Source: Acidimicrobiales bacterium (lineage in GTDB: Bacteria > Actinomycetota > Acidimicrobiia > Acidimicrobiales > Poriferisodalaceae). From it: DNA of 64,000 nt. Where the stretch lies: positions 124,001-188,000 of the forward strand of contig JAWKIQ010000005.1 of NCBI GenBank assembly GCA_041394185.1. The letters are read 5' to 3'. Below the pieces are notes generated by a model. It was not told the DNA's origin. It saw nothing but the letters and a program-made list of their open reading frames with translations, and ran no database searches. The translations under genes were made by a program, and so were the position numbers. Below are positions 25,088 through 34,247 of the stretch, piece after piece; positions within the stretch are counted from its first letter, which is position 1, and the number at the start of each line of letters is the position of its first letter.

Positions 25088-26588
25088 CAACGGCGGACCC
25101 GACAAGACCGTCTGGATCCTCGCCGACCAACTGAACCGAAACATCGCCTCGCTGGCACACTTCCAACCCGGCGACTGTCGGGTGCTTTTCGTCGAGAGCC
25201 GCACGAAGCTGACGTCCAAGCGCTGGCACGTCCAGAGGGCCCATATGGTCATCTCGGCAATGCGCCACTTCGCCGCCGAACTGGCCGCCGAGGGCTTCGA
25301 CGTCGACTATCGCCACGCCCCAACGTTGTCGCAGGGCGTGCGAGACCACTGCGACCAGCACGGCATCGACCGCGTGATCGCCATGGAGCCGATGAGCTGG
25401 GACGGTCGACGGCTGATGGAACAACTCGGCATCGACATCGTCCGCAACGATCAGTTCACCTGCCATCACGAAGACTTCGCCGAATGGGCCGACGGACGCA
25501 AGAGCTTCAAGATGGAGGACTTCTACCGCTGGCAGCGCCAGCGGCTGGGCCTGTTGATGGATGGCGACGACCCCATCGGCGGCCAGTGGAACTTCGACCA
25601 CGACAACCGCGAACCCCCGCCCGGCGACGGGCGATCGTGGCCCGAAGTCAGCCGATTCGAACTCGACGAAATCGACACCCGAGTTCTAGACGACCTCGGC
25701 GACCTCGATACATGGGGAGCCAAACCGCACGGACTGTGGCCCGTGACCCGCGCTCAGGCCCTCCAACGCCTCGACGAGTTCGTCGAACACGGCCTGGGGC
25801 CGTTCGGGCCTCATGAGGATGCGATGTTGGCTGCCGAGTGGAAGCTGGCGCACTCGACCCTCAGCTCATCGCTGAACCTGGGGCTGCTGCACCCAGACGA
25901 GGTCGCACGAGCAGCCGAGGCCGCATACTTCGACGGCAGAGCACCCATCAACAGCGTCGAAGGCTTCATCCGCCAGGTGATCGGCTGGCGCGAATACGTC
26001 TGGGGCGTCTACTGGCTGTGGATGCCGAACTATCGCGACATGAACCATCTGGAGGCGACCCGGCCGATCCCACCGGCGTTCACCGGCGCGTCCACCGAAA
26101 TGGCCTGTGTGAGAGGAGTCGTAGACCACGTGCACCACAACGGGTGGGCCCACCACATCGAACGCCTGATGGTGCTGGGCAACCTGGCCCTCACGTCTGG
26201 AGTCGACCCACAGGCGATGGTCGACTGGATGTGGGCGGGCTTCGTCGACGGTGCCGAATGGGTGATGCTGCCCAACGTTGTAGGCATGGCGTTGCACGCC
26301 GACGGCGGGATGATGGCCACCAAGCCCTACGCCTCGGGCGGCGCCTACATCAACAAGATGAGCGACTATTGCAGGGGATGCCGGTTCGATCCCAAGAAGC
26401 GGGTGGGAGACGATGCGTGCCCGTTCACCACCCTGTATTGGGACTTCATCGCCCGCCACGCCGAACGCCTGGGCCAGAACCACCGCATGGCCCGCCAGGT
26501 CGCGGGCATGCGCCGCCTGAGCGACCTGGACCAGGTGCGCGGTCGCGCCGCCGAGGTGCTCAGCAAGCTCGACGCCGGCACCCTGTAA
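25080..26588 (+). CDS. Iron-sulfur bacterial cryptochrome/photolyase (PhrB/CryB-like, (6-4) type)
   Basis: A 502-aa flavoprotein of the FeS-BCP group (deoxyribodipyrimidine photolyase-related), which uses light to repair (6-4) photoproducts. The N-terminal half binds the antenna cofactor and the C-terminal half FAD. Four cysteines for a [4Fe-4S] cluster are present: Cys343, Cys431, Cys434 and Cys447 (YCRGCRFDPKK..DDACPF). The 88-residue gap between the first two equals that in Agrobacterium PhrB. The catalytic-region motif NGWAHHIERLMVLGN is conserved. GTG 25080 overlaps the SRPBCC gene. It converges on the acyl-CoA ligase gene. Confidence 0.93.
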   Translation: MVDNGGPDKTVWILADQLNRNIASLAHFQPGDCRVLFVESRTKLTSKRWHVQRAHMVISAMRHFAAELAAEGFDVDYRHAPTLSQGVRDHCDQHGIDRVIAMEPMSWDGRRLMEQLGIDIVRNDQFTCHHEDFAEWADGRKSFKMEDFYRWQRQRLGLLMDGDDPIGGQWNFDHDNREPPPGDGRSWPEVSRFELDEIDTRVLDDLGDLDTWGAKPHGLWPVTRAQALQRLDEFVEHGLGPFGPHEDAMLAAEWKLAHSTLSSSLNLGLLHPDEVARAAEAAYFDGRAPINSVEGFIRQVIGWREYVWGVYWLWMPNYRDMNHLEATRPIPPAFTGASTEMACVRGVVDHVHHNGWAHHIERLMVLGNLALTSGVDPQAMVDWMWAGFVDGAEWVMLPNVVGMALHADGGMMATKPYASGGAYINKMSDYCRGCRFDPKKRVGDDACPFTTLYWDFIARHAERLGQNHRMARQVAGMRRLSDLDQVRGRAAEVLSKLDAGTL

Positions 26589-26607
26589 ACCGGCGAAAGG
26601 AAGGTTC

Positions 26608-28227
26608 CTAGGGTTCGACGACCGTCAGGTCGCCATCGCCGTAGCGGGCTCGCAGCACCTTCTTGTCGAACTTGCCGACGCTGGTCTTGGGAACCTCTTC
26701 GATGACAGTCCACCGCTCGGGCAGCCACCACTTGACGACCTTGTCCTCGAGCCAGGCCTTGATGTCGGCGGGGTCTACCTGGGCCCCGGCGCGAGGCACC
26801 AGACATGCGAGCGGCCGCTCGTCCCAACGTTCGTCGGGCACGCCCACCACCGCAGCTTCCATGACGTCGGGATGCGCCATCAGCGTGTTCTCGAGATCGA
26901 CCGACGAGATCCACTCGCCGCCCGACTTGATGACGTCCTTGGCCCGGTCGGTGATCTGGACGAACCCGTTGGGCTCGACCGACCCGACGTCGCCGGTGCG
27001 CAGCCAGCCGTCGTGGAACTTCTCGGGTGTGTCGACATTGAAGTAGGCGCCGGTGATCCAAGGGCCACGAACCTCGATCTCGCCCACCGCTTGGCCGTCC
27101 CAAGGCATCTCGTTGCCGTCGTCGTCGCAGATGCGCAGCTCGACACCGGGCAACACACGCCCCGTGCGGGCACGCCACATGACCACATCGTCGTCGCTGC
27201 CGTCGGCAGGAGTCCACGACAGGGCGCACAGCGGCGAGGTCTCGGTCATGCCCCAGCCCTGCACCACATCGACGTCGAAGTGGTCGCGGTATGCCTGGAT
27301 GAGCGACATCGGCACCGCAGAACCACCACACACGACATGGCGCAGCGAAGACAGATCGGCGTCGGCCGCGTTGTGCAAGATGTCGTTGAGAACGGTGGGC
27401 ACCGCACCCGAGATGGTCGGACGGGTGGCCTCGATGACACCGCTCAACGGCCCGGCCTGCAGATACTGCTGGGGGAAGACGAAGTCGGCCCCCGCCCACC
27501 ATCCCGCATAGGGCATACCCCAGGCCATCGCGTGGAACATCGGAACTATCACCAGCAGCCGGTCGCGGTCGGTCATGCCGAGCATTCCCGCCCCCAGCGC
27601 CGCCAGGCTGTGCAGGTAGGTCGAGCGCTGGCTGTACATGACGCCCTTCGGGTCGCCCGTTGTGCCCGAGGTGTAGCAAAGGCCCGCACCTGCCCGCTCG
27701 TCGAGTTCGGGATAATCGAACGCGCCCGGCTCGGCGGCGATCAACTCTTCGTAGTCGAGGGTGTCACCCAGCGCAGACGTGTCACCCTCGCCGCAAACGA
27801 TGATGTGTTCGACCGTCGGAATCTTGTCTCTCACCACGGCCAGCAGAGGCGCCAGGGACGCATCGATGATGATCACCTTGTCGGAGGCGTGGTTGATGAT
27901 GAACTCGAGGTGTTCTGGGAACAGCCGGATGTTCAGCGTGTGCAACACGCCTCCCATACACGGAATGGCGAAATAGGCCTCGAGGTGGCGCTGGTTGTTC
28001 CACATGAAGGTGCCGACCCGGTCGCCTGGCTGCACTCCCAGGCGGGCCAGGGCCGCTGCCAGACGGTCGGCGCGTTCGGCAACCTCGGCGAAGGTGGCCT
28101 CCTCGATCGAGTCACCCGTGTAGGTCAGCACCTTCGATCCAGAATGGACCCGCCGTCCGAAAGCGAAGATGTGCTGCACCGTCAGCGGGAAGTCCTGCAT
28201 GGTGCTGGGAGTAAATGGCGCCGTCAT
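26608..28227 (-). CDS. AMP-binding fatty acid-CoA ligase
   Basis: A 539-aa acyl-CoA synthetase of the adenylate-forming family, activating a carboxylic acid via acyl-AMP. The phosphate loop is YTSGTTGDPKGVMYSQRS. The adenine motif is GWGMTETSPLC. The hinge and catalytic-lysine region at the C-terminus is KTSVGKFDKKVLR. Overall it is closest to medium/long-chain ligases of the FadD/AlkK type. ATG 28227 begins the family-like sequence MTAPFTPSTMQDFPLT. Confidence 0.9.
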   Translation of the reverse strand: MTAPFTPSTMQDFPLTVQHIFAFGRRVHSGSKVLTYTGDSIEEATFAEVAERADRLAAALARLGVQPGDRVGTFMWNNQRHLEAYFAIPCMGGVLHTLNIRLFPEHLEFIINHASDKVIIIDASLAPLLAVVRDKIPTVEHIIVCGEGDTSALGDTLDYEELIAAEPGAFDYPELDERAGAGLCYTSGTTGDPKGVMYSQRSTYLHSLAALGAGMLGMTDRDRLLVIVPMFHAMAWGMPYAGWWAGADFVFPQQYLQAGPLSGVIEATRPTISGAVPTVLNDILHNAADADLSSLRHVVCGGSAVPMSLIQAYRDHFDVDVVQGWGMTETSPLCALSWTPADGSDDDVVMWRARTGRVLPGVELRICDDDGNEMPWDGQAVGEIEVRGPWITGAYFNVDTPEKFHDGWLRTGDVGSVEPNGFVQITDRAKDVIKSGGEWISSVDLENTLMAHPDVMEAAVVGVPDERWDERPLACLVPRAGAQVDPADIKAWLEDKVVKWWLPERWTVIEEVPKTSVGKFDKKVLRARYGDGDLTVVEP

Positions 28228-28276
28228 GGCTCCGACAATACGCACCTGCCGAGCGACGGACCCAACGACCGGCCTA

Positions 28277-28501
28277 TCAGAACAGCCACATGATCAGCTG
28301 AACCAGGCGCCACAGCAGGTAGGCCGCGGTGAGCAGCACGATCATCTTGAAGTGCCAAGGTGCCTTGCGGGCCGGCTCGCCAGATGGCAGCGGCGGGTCA
28401 CCCTCGCCAGGCACAACCTGCCCGTCGCAGAAAGGGCAGTGACCCTGGTCGGACAGCGACGTCGGGGTCAGGTAGCGGTCGCACTGCTCGCACCAGGCCA
28501 T
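28277..28501 (-). CDS. Small zinc-ribbon protein with C-terminal membrane anchor
   Basis: A 74-aa protein from ATG 28501. It has two CxxC pairs (WCEQCDRY and HCPFCDGQ) that should bind one zinc, a Pro-rich spacer, and one C-terminal hydrophobic helix (MIVLLTAAYLLWRLVQLIMW). Such small anchored zinc ribbons are common in actinobacteria and have no assigned role. It is divergent from the EAL gene, with 61 bases between. Confidence 0.65.
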   Translation of the reverse strand: MAWCEQCDRYLTPTSLSDQGHCPFCDGQVVPGEGDPPLPSGEPARKAPWHFKMIVLLTAAYLLWRLVQLIMWLF

Positions 28502-28562
28502 CGCCGGAAAGCTACGGAGCTTTCGCTTCAGTGACAACCACCAAGCCGCCGATGACACGGCC

Positions 28563-29903
28563 ATGTTCGATTCTGTGATCGCAAGCTCGGACGACCCGAC
28601 CTCTCCCAGCCACCCTCGGCTGAACACCGTTGCCGAATACATCGCCCGGCTCGATCACATGCTGGTCCGCAAGCCGTCGAGCACCGACATCGTGGCCTCG
28701 GCCATGATCGAGGCCACCCGCACCGAAGATTCGCCCTTGAGCGCGTCACAACACGAAGCACTAGGCACGTCGATAGTCGAGCGCATGGCTTCGATGCTCG
28801 ACATCGCAGACACCATCGCTGTGTCGGCGACCGGCAGGTTCATGATCCTGATCGAGAACGTCGAGTCGAAGACCGCCCTGGTGGGTCAGGTGGCTGCACT
28901 CGGCGACGCCATTGCGCGCCCTCACCTGGTCACGGGCACACCCGAGGCGTTCAACGTCCGCATCGCGCTGGCCTTCGCCGACTCGAAGACTCGGTCGGCG
29001 ACCCTGCTGATGCGCCAAGCGCGGATGACCCTGGGCCTGACACCTGCGGGTGCGCTCGAGATCTATTGCGGCGACGAGCATTCCACCCGCATCAACAGGT
29101 CAGAGCTGAAGGCAGACCTGGTCCGTGCCCTGCGCGACGACCAACTCGATGTCGTCTACCAGCCGGTTCTGGACGTACACAGCGGCGAGATGGTGGGGTT
29201 CGAAGCCCTGATGCGCTGGCATCACCCGACCAGGGGTGTCATCGGCCCCATGACGTTCCTGCCGATAGCCGACGAGTTGGGGTTGGTGCCCGACATGGGC
29301 AGATGGCTCATCGACCGCGCTGCGGCCCAGCTGCGGATGTGGGACCTGGACTATCCCTCCTCGAAGCTGAACATGGCCGTCAACATCTCGAAGGCCGAGT
29401 TGAACGACCACGGTCTGGCCAACTCGATCGAACGTATCTGCCGACGTCGTTCGGTAAGCCCCGAGCGCTTCGTGTTGGAGGTTTCCGAACGGTCGATAAC
29501 CGACGCGGCCGCTCCCCTGCTTGCCGCCCTGTCCAGAACGGGCGCCCACATCGCGCTAGACGACTTCGGAACCGGCAGCCGATCGCTGGCCGAGCTGCAG
29601 GAAATGCCCATCGACCTCATCAAGATCGACAGGGCCGTCATGGCCAAGCTCGACAGGAGCGACGACGAGAACGTCGCAGGGTCGATCGTCGAGCTGGGCA
29701 AGCTGCTGGGCGTGCCGCTGGTGGCCGAAGGGGTCGAGCGGCCATCGCAGGCCGCGCTGTTGACGCCCTACGGCTTCGACTATGCCCCGGGGCACCTGTT
29801 CGCCCGCCCCATGACCGCGGCCGCGGCCGACGCCCTGTTGGCCCAGGCCATCGCCCAGAGCTGGCGTATCGAGGCGCCGGCAGCGGTGATTCTGGACTGG
29901 TGA
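28563..29903 (+). CDS. EAL-domain cyclic-di-GMP phosphodiesterase with degenerate GGDEF domain
   Basis: A 446-aa soluble protein. Residues about 40-180 look like a GGDEF domain without its active motif. The C-terminal EAL domain seems catalytically complete: FEALMRW, NISKAELND, FVLEVSERS, DDFGTGSRSLAELQ, LIKIDRAVM and VAEGVER are all present. It should hydrolyse cyclic-di-GMP. No membrane segment or recognisable sensor domain is seen, so the input is unknown. It converges on der through a GC-rich hairpin. Confidence 0.87.
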   Translation: MFDSVIASSDDPTSPSHPRLNTVAEYIARLDHMLVRKPSSTDIVASAMIEATRTEDSPLSASQHEALGTSIVERMASMLDIADTIAVSATGRFMILIENVESKTALVGQVAALGDAIARPHLVTGTPEAFNVRIALAFADSKTRSATLLMRQARMTLGLTPAGALEIYCGDEHSTRINRSELKADLVRALRDDQLDVVYQPVLDVHSGEMVGFEALMRWHHPTRGVIGPMTFLPIADELGLVPDMGRWLIDRAAAQLRMWDLDYPSSKLNMAVNISKAELNDHGLANSIERICRRRSVSPERFVLEVSERSITDAAAPLLAALSRTGAHIALDDFGTGSRSLAELQEMPIDLIKIDRAVMAKLDRSDDENVAGSIVELGKLLGVPLVAEGVERPSQAALLTPYGFDYAPGHLFARPMTAAAADALLAQAIAQSWRIEAPAAVILDW

Positions 29904-29917
29904 CCCACGGGTTCACC
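29899..29917. terminator. Candidate bidirectional terminator hairpin
   Basis: GGTGACCC (29899-29906) and GGTTCACC (29910-29917) form an eight-base stem with one mismatch around a 3-base loop, at the end of the EAL gene and just before the der stop. No T-run follows, as is common in high-GC actinobacteria, so function is uncertain. Confidence 0.35.
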
Positions 29918-29928
29918 CGCACCGGCGG

Positions 29929-31272
29929 CTAGCCGCGGCGGCGAACCCTCATCTTCACCGGCGCATTACCCAGCTCGAACTCTTCGCGAAGCCGCCGCTC
30001 GAGGTAGCGAAGGTAAGACGCCGGGATCTCCTTGTTGACGAACAGGGTGAACGTGGGCGGGTCGGTGGCGCCCTGGGTTGCGTACAGCACCCGGCCGCCG
30101 TGAGGGGCAGGTTGGGCCGATTGGGCCAGCTGGATCACCTGGTTGACCTGGCGGGTCGGGATGCGCCGACGATAGGCGTCGATCGAGTCTGCGATGGCGG
30201 GCAACAAGCGGTGAACGCCACGCCCCGACATGGCCGAGATTCGCAACACCGGCGACTCGCCCAAGAAGTGCAGCTTGTGCTGCATCTGATAGGTGACGTC
30301 TTCTTTCTGGTCGGCGTCGAGCAGCTCCCATTTGTTGAGCAGCACGACGATGGGCGAGCCCGCAGCATCGACCCGCTCGGCCAGGCGCTGGTCTTGGTGG
30401 GTGACACCCTCTGTTGCATCGATGACCAACAGTGCGACGTCGGCCGAGTCGACCGATTGCAGCGCCCTGACCATCGAGTAGTACTCGGTTCCCTCGTCGA
30501 TGCGCGACTTGCGGCGCATGCCGGCGGTGTCGACGAAGCGGATCTTGCCCCACTCGGTCTCGACGATGGTGTCGACCGAGTCGCGGGTGGTTCCGGCCAT
30601 GTCGTGTACAACCGAACGCTCGTCGCCGATGAGGCGGTTGAACAGGGTCGACTTGCCAACGTTGGGACGCCCGACAATGGCCACCGAGGGCACATCGTCG
30701 TCGCTCGTGCCGTCGACGCCATCTTCGTCGCCTTGGCCGTCGAGCGGATCGGCTTCGGGCTCGGGGGGCAGCATCGACATCATGAGGTCGAGCAGGTCAC
30801 CGGTGGCTCGCCCGTGCAATGCCGAGGCCGGTACCGGTTCGCCCAGCCCCAGGCCCAGGAAGTCCCAGATCAGGTGTTCGCGGTCGGAGTTGTCGACCTT
30901 GTTCACCAACAGCAGGTGGGGCACATCGAGGCGGCGCAACAACGCGGCGAACTGGTCGTCCTCCTCGGTGACACCAGTGGTTGCGTCGACGACCATCACC
31001 ACCAGGTCGGCCTCGGCCATGGCCCGCTCGGACTGTTGCGAAACCTTCGAGTCGAGTGCGGTGCCTCCGGGCATCCAGCCGCCGGTGTCGACCAGCACAA
31101 ACGGACGCCCTTGCCACTCTGCCTCGACCTGCTTGCGGTCGCGGGTGACGCCGGGCCTCTCTTCGACGATGGCGACCCGTCTGCCGACAATGCGGTTGAA
31201 CAGGGTCGACTTGCCGACGTTGGGTCGGCCGACGATGGCTATGGTCGGCAGCTCGCTGGTAGGGGTGGGCAC
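29929..31272 (-). CDS. der: Ribosome biogenesis GTPase Der (EngA)
   Basis: A 447-aa double GTPase needed for 50S subunit assembly. Domain 1 has GRPNVGKSTLFNR, DTGGW and NKVD. Domain 2 has a second GRPNVGKSTLFNR, DTAGM and LNKWELL. An acidic spacer (DGQGDEDGVDGTSDDD) separates them. The C-terminal KH-like domain ends KMRVRRRG. It is the terminal gene of the scp-rluB-cmk-der order known in actinobacteria, but here it is separated from aroA-cmk by several unrelated genes. Confidence 0.96.
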   Translation of the reverse strand: MPTPTSELPTIAIVGRPNVGKSTLFNRIVGRRVAIVEERPGVTRDRKQVEAEWQGRPFVLVDTGGWMPGGTALDSKVSQQSERAMAEADLVVMVVDATTGVTEEDDQFAALLRRLDVPHLLLVNKVDNSDREHLIWDFLGLGLGEPVPASALHGRATGDLLDLMMSMLPPEPEADPLDGQGDEDGVDGTSDDDVPSVAIVGRPNVGKSTLFNRLIGDERSVVHDMAGTTRDSVDTIVETEWGKIRFVDTAGMRRKSRIDEGTEYYSMVRALQSVDSADVALLVIDATEGVTHQDQRLAERVDAAGSPIVVLLNKWELLDADQKEDVTYQMQHKLHFLGESPVLRISAMSGRGVHRLLPAIADSIDAYRRRIPTRQVNQVIQLAQSAQPAPHGGRVLYATQGATDPPTFTLFVNKEIPASYLRYLERRLREEFELGNAPVKMRVRRRG

Positions 31273-31342
31273 CTCACAAGGCTAACGGAGGCGTCGAAGG
31301 ACGGGCTGCTCGCTTCTCCCCTCAGGACGATTCGTATCACCC

Positions 31343-31376
31343 GTATAGGTTGTAGCACCACAGTATGGTTATTACA
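31343..31376. promoter_or_regulatory. Candidate toxin-antitoxin operator (imperfect direct repeats)
   Basis: Two similar elements, GTATAGGTTGTAGCA (31343-31357) and GTATGGTTATTACA (31363-31376), start 20 bases apart, about two helical turns, immediately upstream of the antitoxin ATG at 31385. The stretch is clearly more AT-rich than its surroundings. Antitoxins of the Xre/MbcA type normally bind such repeats to autorepress; this is inference here. Confidence 0.4.
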
Positions 31377-31384
31377 CTCAGAGC

Positions 31385-31975
31385 ATGAGCGGTCTTCAGG
31401 TCACAGTCGACGGCAAGGTGTTCGACGTCAGACCAGGCGACCCAGACACTCCTTACGACTTAGAACAGGTGCTCGCGAGCGCTCTGGCCAAACATCGTGC
31501 GCTGAGGGTCGCCGACCGCATCTCGCAGGTCGAATACCGAACCGACCCGGCCATCGAAGCAGTCGTGGTCAACGCCGTAAGAGTCAACCAGCTGCGCAGC
31601 GAACTGATCACCCGATCGATGGCACTCGACATCGATCATCTGGTCAGAGGACGCCGCACCACACCTGGTGCCGTGCGGGCATGGCTCAACCGCAACCGAA
31701 CCGCTCATCGTCTCTTCAGCGTGAACGAGAGCGAGTCGAACAAGGTCCTGGTGCCGGGCTTCCTGCTGGACGAAGCCTTCGACCCGAGACCCGAGTGGCA
31801 GCCTGTCATAGAACGGCTCGACCGGGCCGGTGAGAAGGGGTGGGGCATGCTGGCGTGGGCCATGCTTCCCAGCACGTGGCTCGACGATCGCGCTCCTGTT
31901 GACGTCATCAACGACGACCCGCAGGCGGTGCTCACCGCGGCCACCCGCCGGGCCAACGCTGCCGAACAGACCTGA
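31385..31975 (+). CDS. Xre/MbcA/ParS (DUF2384) antitoxin of a RES-type toxin-antitoxin system
   Basis: A 196-aa protein whose C-terminal end (GWGMLAWAMLPSTWLDDRAP, then a helix with DPQAVLTAATRRA) fits the DUF2384 domain that occludes RES toxins. The central part, including RRTTPGAVRAWLNRN, looks like a DNA-binding helix-turn-helix. It probably neutralises the RES protein encoded next and represses their shared promoter. The two genes are 19 bases apart. They stand alone on the plus strand between two minus-strand housekeeping genes. Confidence 0.75.
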   Translation: MSGLQVTVDGKVFDVRPGDPDTPYDLEQVLASALAKHRALRVADRISQVEYRTDPAIEAVVVNAVRVNQLRSELITRSMALDIDHLVRGRRTTPGAVRAWLNRNRTAHRLFSVNESESNKVLVPGFLLDEAFDPRPEWQPVIERLDRAGEKGWGMLAWAMLPSTWLDDRAPVDVINDDPQAVLTAATRRANAAEQT

Positions 31976-31994
31976 CATCGCGATCCACCCTCCC

Positions 31995-32738
31995 GTGACC
32001 GCGCCAAACTGTCAGAACCGCAATCATTGCCCGGTACCCGACCCGGTCGGCTCGACGCTCCTGCCTACCGTGGCTCTAGAGCCAGGCACTTCGCTGTACA
32101 CCGTCTACGGGCTCGCATGGAGTCATCACCTCTTCAACGGGTCCGGAGGTGGCGACGCCCGCTTCTCGCCCATATTCGACGACGGCACACCGGTGGCCCA
32201 CCTGTACGGTGCGCGCAACCCTGTCGGCGCTCTACTCGAAACGGCGCTCCACGAGCTGCGGCCTGCTTCGAGGCGGGTCTCGAGCTCGTCCGACCTGGCC
32301 GGCCGCGGACTGCGCCGATTCGAGGCGCCAAAGCGCCTCCTGCTCGCAGATCTCCGCGACACTGCGCTCGAACGAATCGGGCTGTCCAGAGACCAGATCG
32401 CCAGCACCTCAGCCGCTCACTACCCGTGCACCCGCGAATGGGCCGTGCGGGTCAGGGCCATGCGTCCCGGGGGTCGACCGTTGGCCGGGATCCTATGGAA
32501 CTCGCGGGTTGCCGAGCTGGCGGGAGATCTGGCCCGTCCGACCGTCGCTGCTCTGCTCGACAGCGACGCCAGCGAGGTCTGTGTGCTGTGGGCCGACCGG
32601 ATCGAGCGTGGCGGCAAGGGCGGCGTGGGCCTCGACTACAGCGTCGTCGATTTGCATGCGACGCTGGCCGCGGGCAGTGGCCTCGACCTCGTAAGAGATC
32701 TGGTGGTCAACCAGCTAGGCGGTCTCGTCGACGACTGA
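31995..32738 (+). CDS. RES-domain toxin (NAD+-degrading, MbcT-like)
   Basis: About 247 aa from GTG 31995; a later start is possible because no strong ribosome-binding site is seen. The RES domain is recognisable from ARFSPIFDDGTPVAHLYGA and LLETALHELRPAS, which carry the conserved Arg and Glu. Known RES toxins (MbcT, Res) deplete NAD+ by phosphorolysis or hydrolysis and stop growth unless bound by the antitoxin. The last 24 bases overlap the end of the convergent DUF512 gene. Confidence 0.8.
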   Translation: MTAPNCQNRNHCPVPDPVGSTLLPTVALEPGTSLYTVYGLAWSHHLFNGSGGGDARFSPIFDDGTPVAHLYGARNPVGALLETALHELRPASRRVSSSSDLAGRGLRRFEAPKRLLLADLRDTALERIGLSRDQIASTSAAHYPCTREWAVRVRAMRPGGRPLAGILWNSRVAELAGDLARPTVAALLDSDASEVCVLWADRIERGGKGGVGLDYSVVDLHATLAAGSGLDLVRDLVVNQLGGLVDD

Positions 32739-34208
32739 CCGTTCGAGCGCCCGGCGCAGCGACACCCCGTCGGTGGCCACGACCTGCACTGGCCTGGGCA
32801 GGTCATCTGGTGTCAACCCGTCGAGGAATCGGCCGCCGGTGAGACACACATCGGGCAGCAGATAGCGGTGATCCGCCGGCTCGCCGTCGAGCACGCGGCA
32901 CAGATCGGCACCTGTCATCAGGCCGGTGACGGCGATGTTGCCACCGAAGAACTCGTTGGGCACCGGCAGCACACGAACGTCGGAGCGACCCAACTCGTCG
33001 ACCAATGGTGCCAACACCATCGCCCCGTATTCGCCGGTGAGGATGGCGGTTGGGGCGTCGTCGGCCGCAACGGATGGGGTGGGCCGCCTGGGCGAGATAT
33101 CCACCGGCTGCACCGAGCCCTTGTCGCTGCCACCGAACGCGTCGTCGTCTAGACCTTCCAGCAGGCCTGGCGCCACGTCGCACCCGCCAAGGTGACCACC
33201 GGCTGTGCGCGGCGCCCGGTAGCCCTCGGCCGGCGCGCCGTCGACCCAGTGGAAGAACCCGCTCTGAACTCCGATGGTGTCGTCGGTTTGGCCCCGGAAC
33301 TCGCGCTCGAACGCCCGCGCCATGCCGATGCCGTCCTCGTGCATGTCGAAGGCGCCGTACACTGACCCATCCGGAAACGGCCGACCGGCGAGCAGGTAGT
33401 ACTCGTCGGCGGCGAAGATCATCGGCCTGCCCAACAGCTCCATGAACAGCGGCTGCCACGACTCGACGGTGTCTACGACGGCCGCCGCCTCTTGCAGTGT
33501 GTGGGGCCTCATGGTGGGTTCGTTCGAGAACTTCGAGATACCCAGCGGCACGGCGGCCACCGAAGCCATCTCGGGATAGACGTCGAGGATGTCGCGCAAC
33601 GTCTGCTCAAGCACGTCGCCGTCGTTGATACCAGGGCATATCACCAGCTGCCCGTGCACTTCGACCCCATGGTCGAGCAGGGCGCGCAGCCAGCGCAGGC
33701 TCATGGCCCCACGCCTGTTGCGGAGCAACTCGGCCCGCACCTGGGGGTCGGTCGCGTGGATCGACACGTACAGCGGCGACAGGCCCTCTGTGATCACCCG
33801 CTCGAGGTCGGCTTCGGTGAACCGGGTGAGGGTGGTGAAGTTGCCGTAGAGGAACGACAGCCTGTAGTCGTCGTCTTTGAGGTACAGGCTGCGGCGCATG
33901 CCCTTCGGCAGTTGGTAGATGAAACAGAACGGGCAGTGGTTGTCGCATGTGCGCACCCTGTCGAACAGGGCCGCATCGACCTCGGCACCCAACACCTCGC
34001 CCGCGAGCTTCTCGACGACGGTGGTGAAAACCATGCCGCCCCGATCTATCTCGACCTCGATGTCGGGCTCGTCGACGAGGTGCTGCCAGCGGATCACGTC
34101 TCGGGGCACCTCACCGTCGATCGATACGATCTCGTCGCCCACCTGCAGATCGGCGCGTTCGGCGGCCGAGCCGGGAGTTACCGCAACTATGCGAGGACGA
34201 GATTGCAC
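32715..34208 (-). CDS. DUF512 radical-SAM-like protein with N-terminal PDZ domain
   Basis: A 497-aa protein. A PDZ-like domain (VTPGSAAERADLQVGDEIVS) is followed by a CxxxCxxC cluster site (Cys88, Cys92, Cys95 in RTCDNHCPFCFIYQLP) typical of radical SAM enzymes, then the DUF512 C-terminal domain (LTGEYGAMVLAPLVDEL). The reaction is unknown. This gene usually sits next to der in actinobacteria and firmicutes; here the RES/Xre module separates them. It is divergent from ispH, with only 39 bases between. Confidence 0.85.
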   Translation of the reverse strand: MQSRPRIVAVTPGSAAERADLQVGDEIVSIDGEVPRDVIRWQHLVDEPDIEVEIDRGGMVFTTVVEKLAGEVLGAEVDAALFDRVRTCDNHCPFCFIYQLPKGMRRSLYLKDDDYRLSFLYGNFTTLTRFTEADLERVITEGLSPLYVSIHATDPQVRAELLRNRRGAMSLRWLRALLDHGVEVHGQLVICPGINDGDVLEQTLRDILDVYPEMASVAAVPLGISKFSNEPTMRPHTLQEAAAVVDTVESWQPLFMELLGRPMIFAADEYYLLAGRPFPDGSVYGAFDMHEDGIGMARAFEREFRGQTDDTIGVQSGFFHWVDGAPAEGYRAPRTAGGHLGGCDVAPGLLEGLDDDAFGGSDKGSVQPVDISPRRPTPSVAADDAPTAILTGEYGAMVLAPLVDELGRSDVRVLPVPNEFFGGNIAVTGLMTGADLCRVLDGEPADHRYLLPDVCLTGGRFLDGLTPDDLPRPVQVVATDGVSLRRALERSVVDETA

Positions 34209-34247
34209 ACCGCAAACGATACGAGCCCGTCGCTAGCATCAACCATC

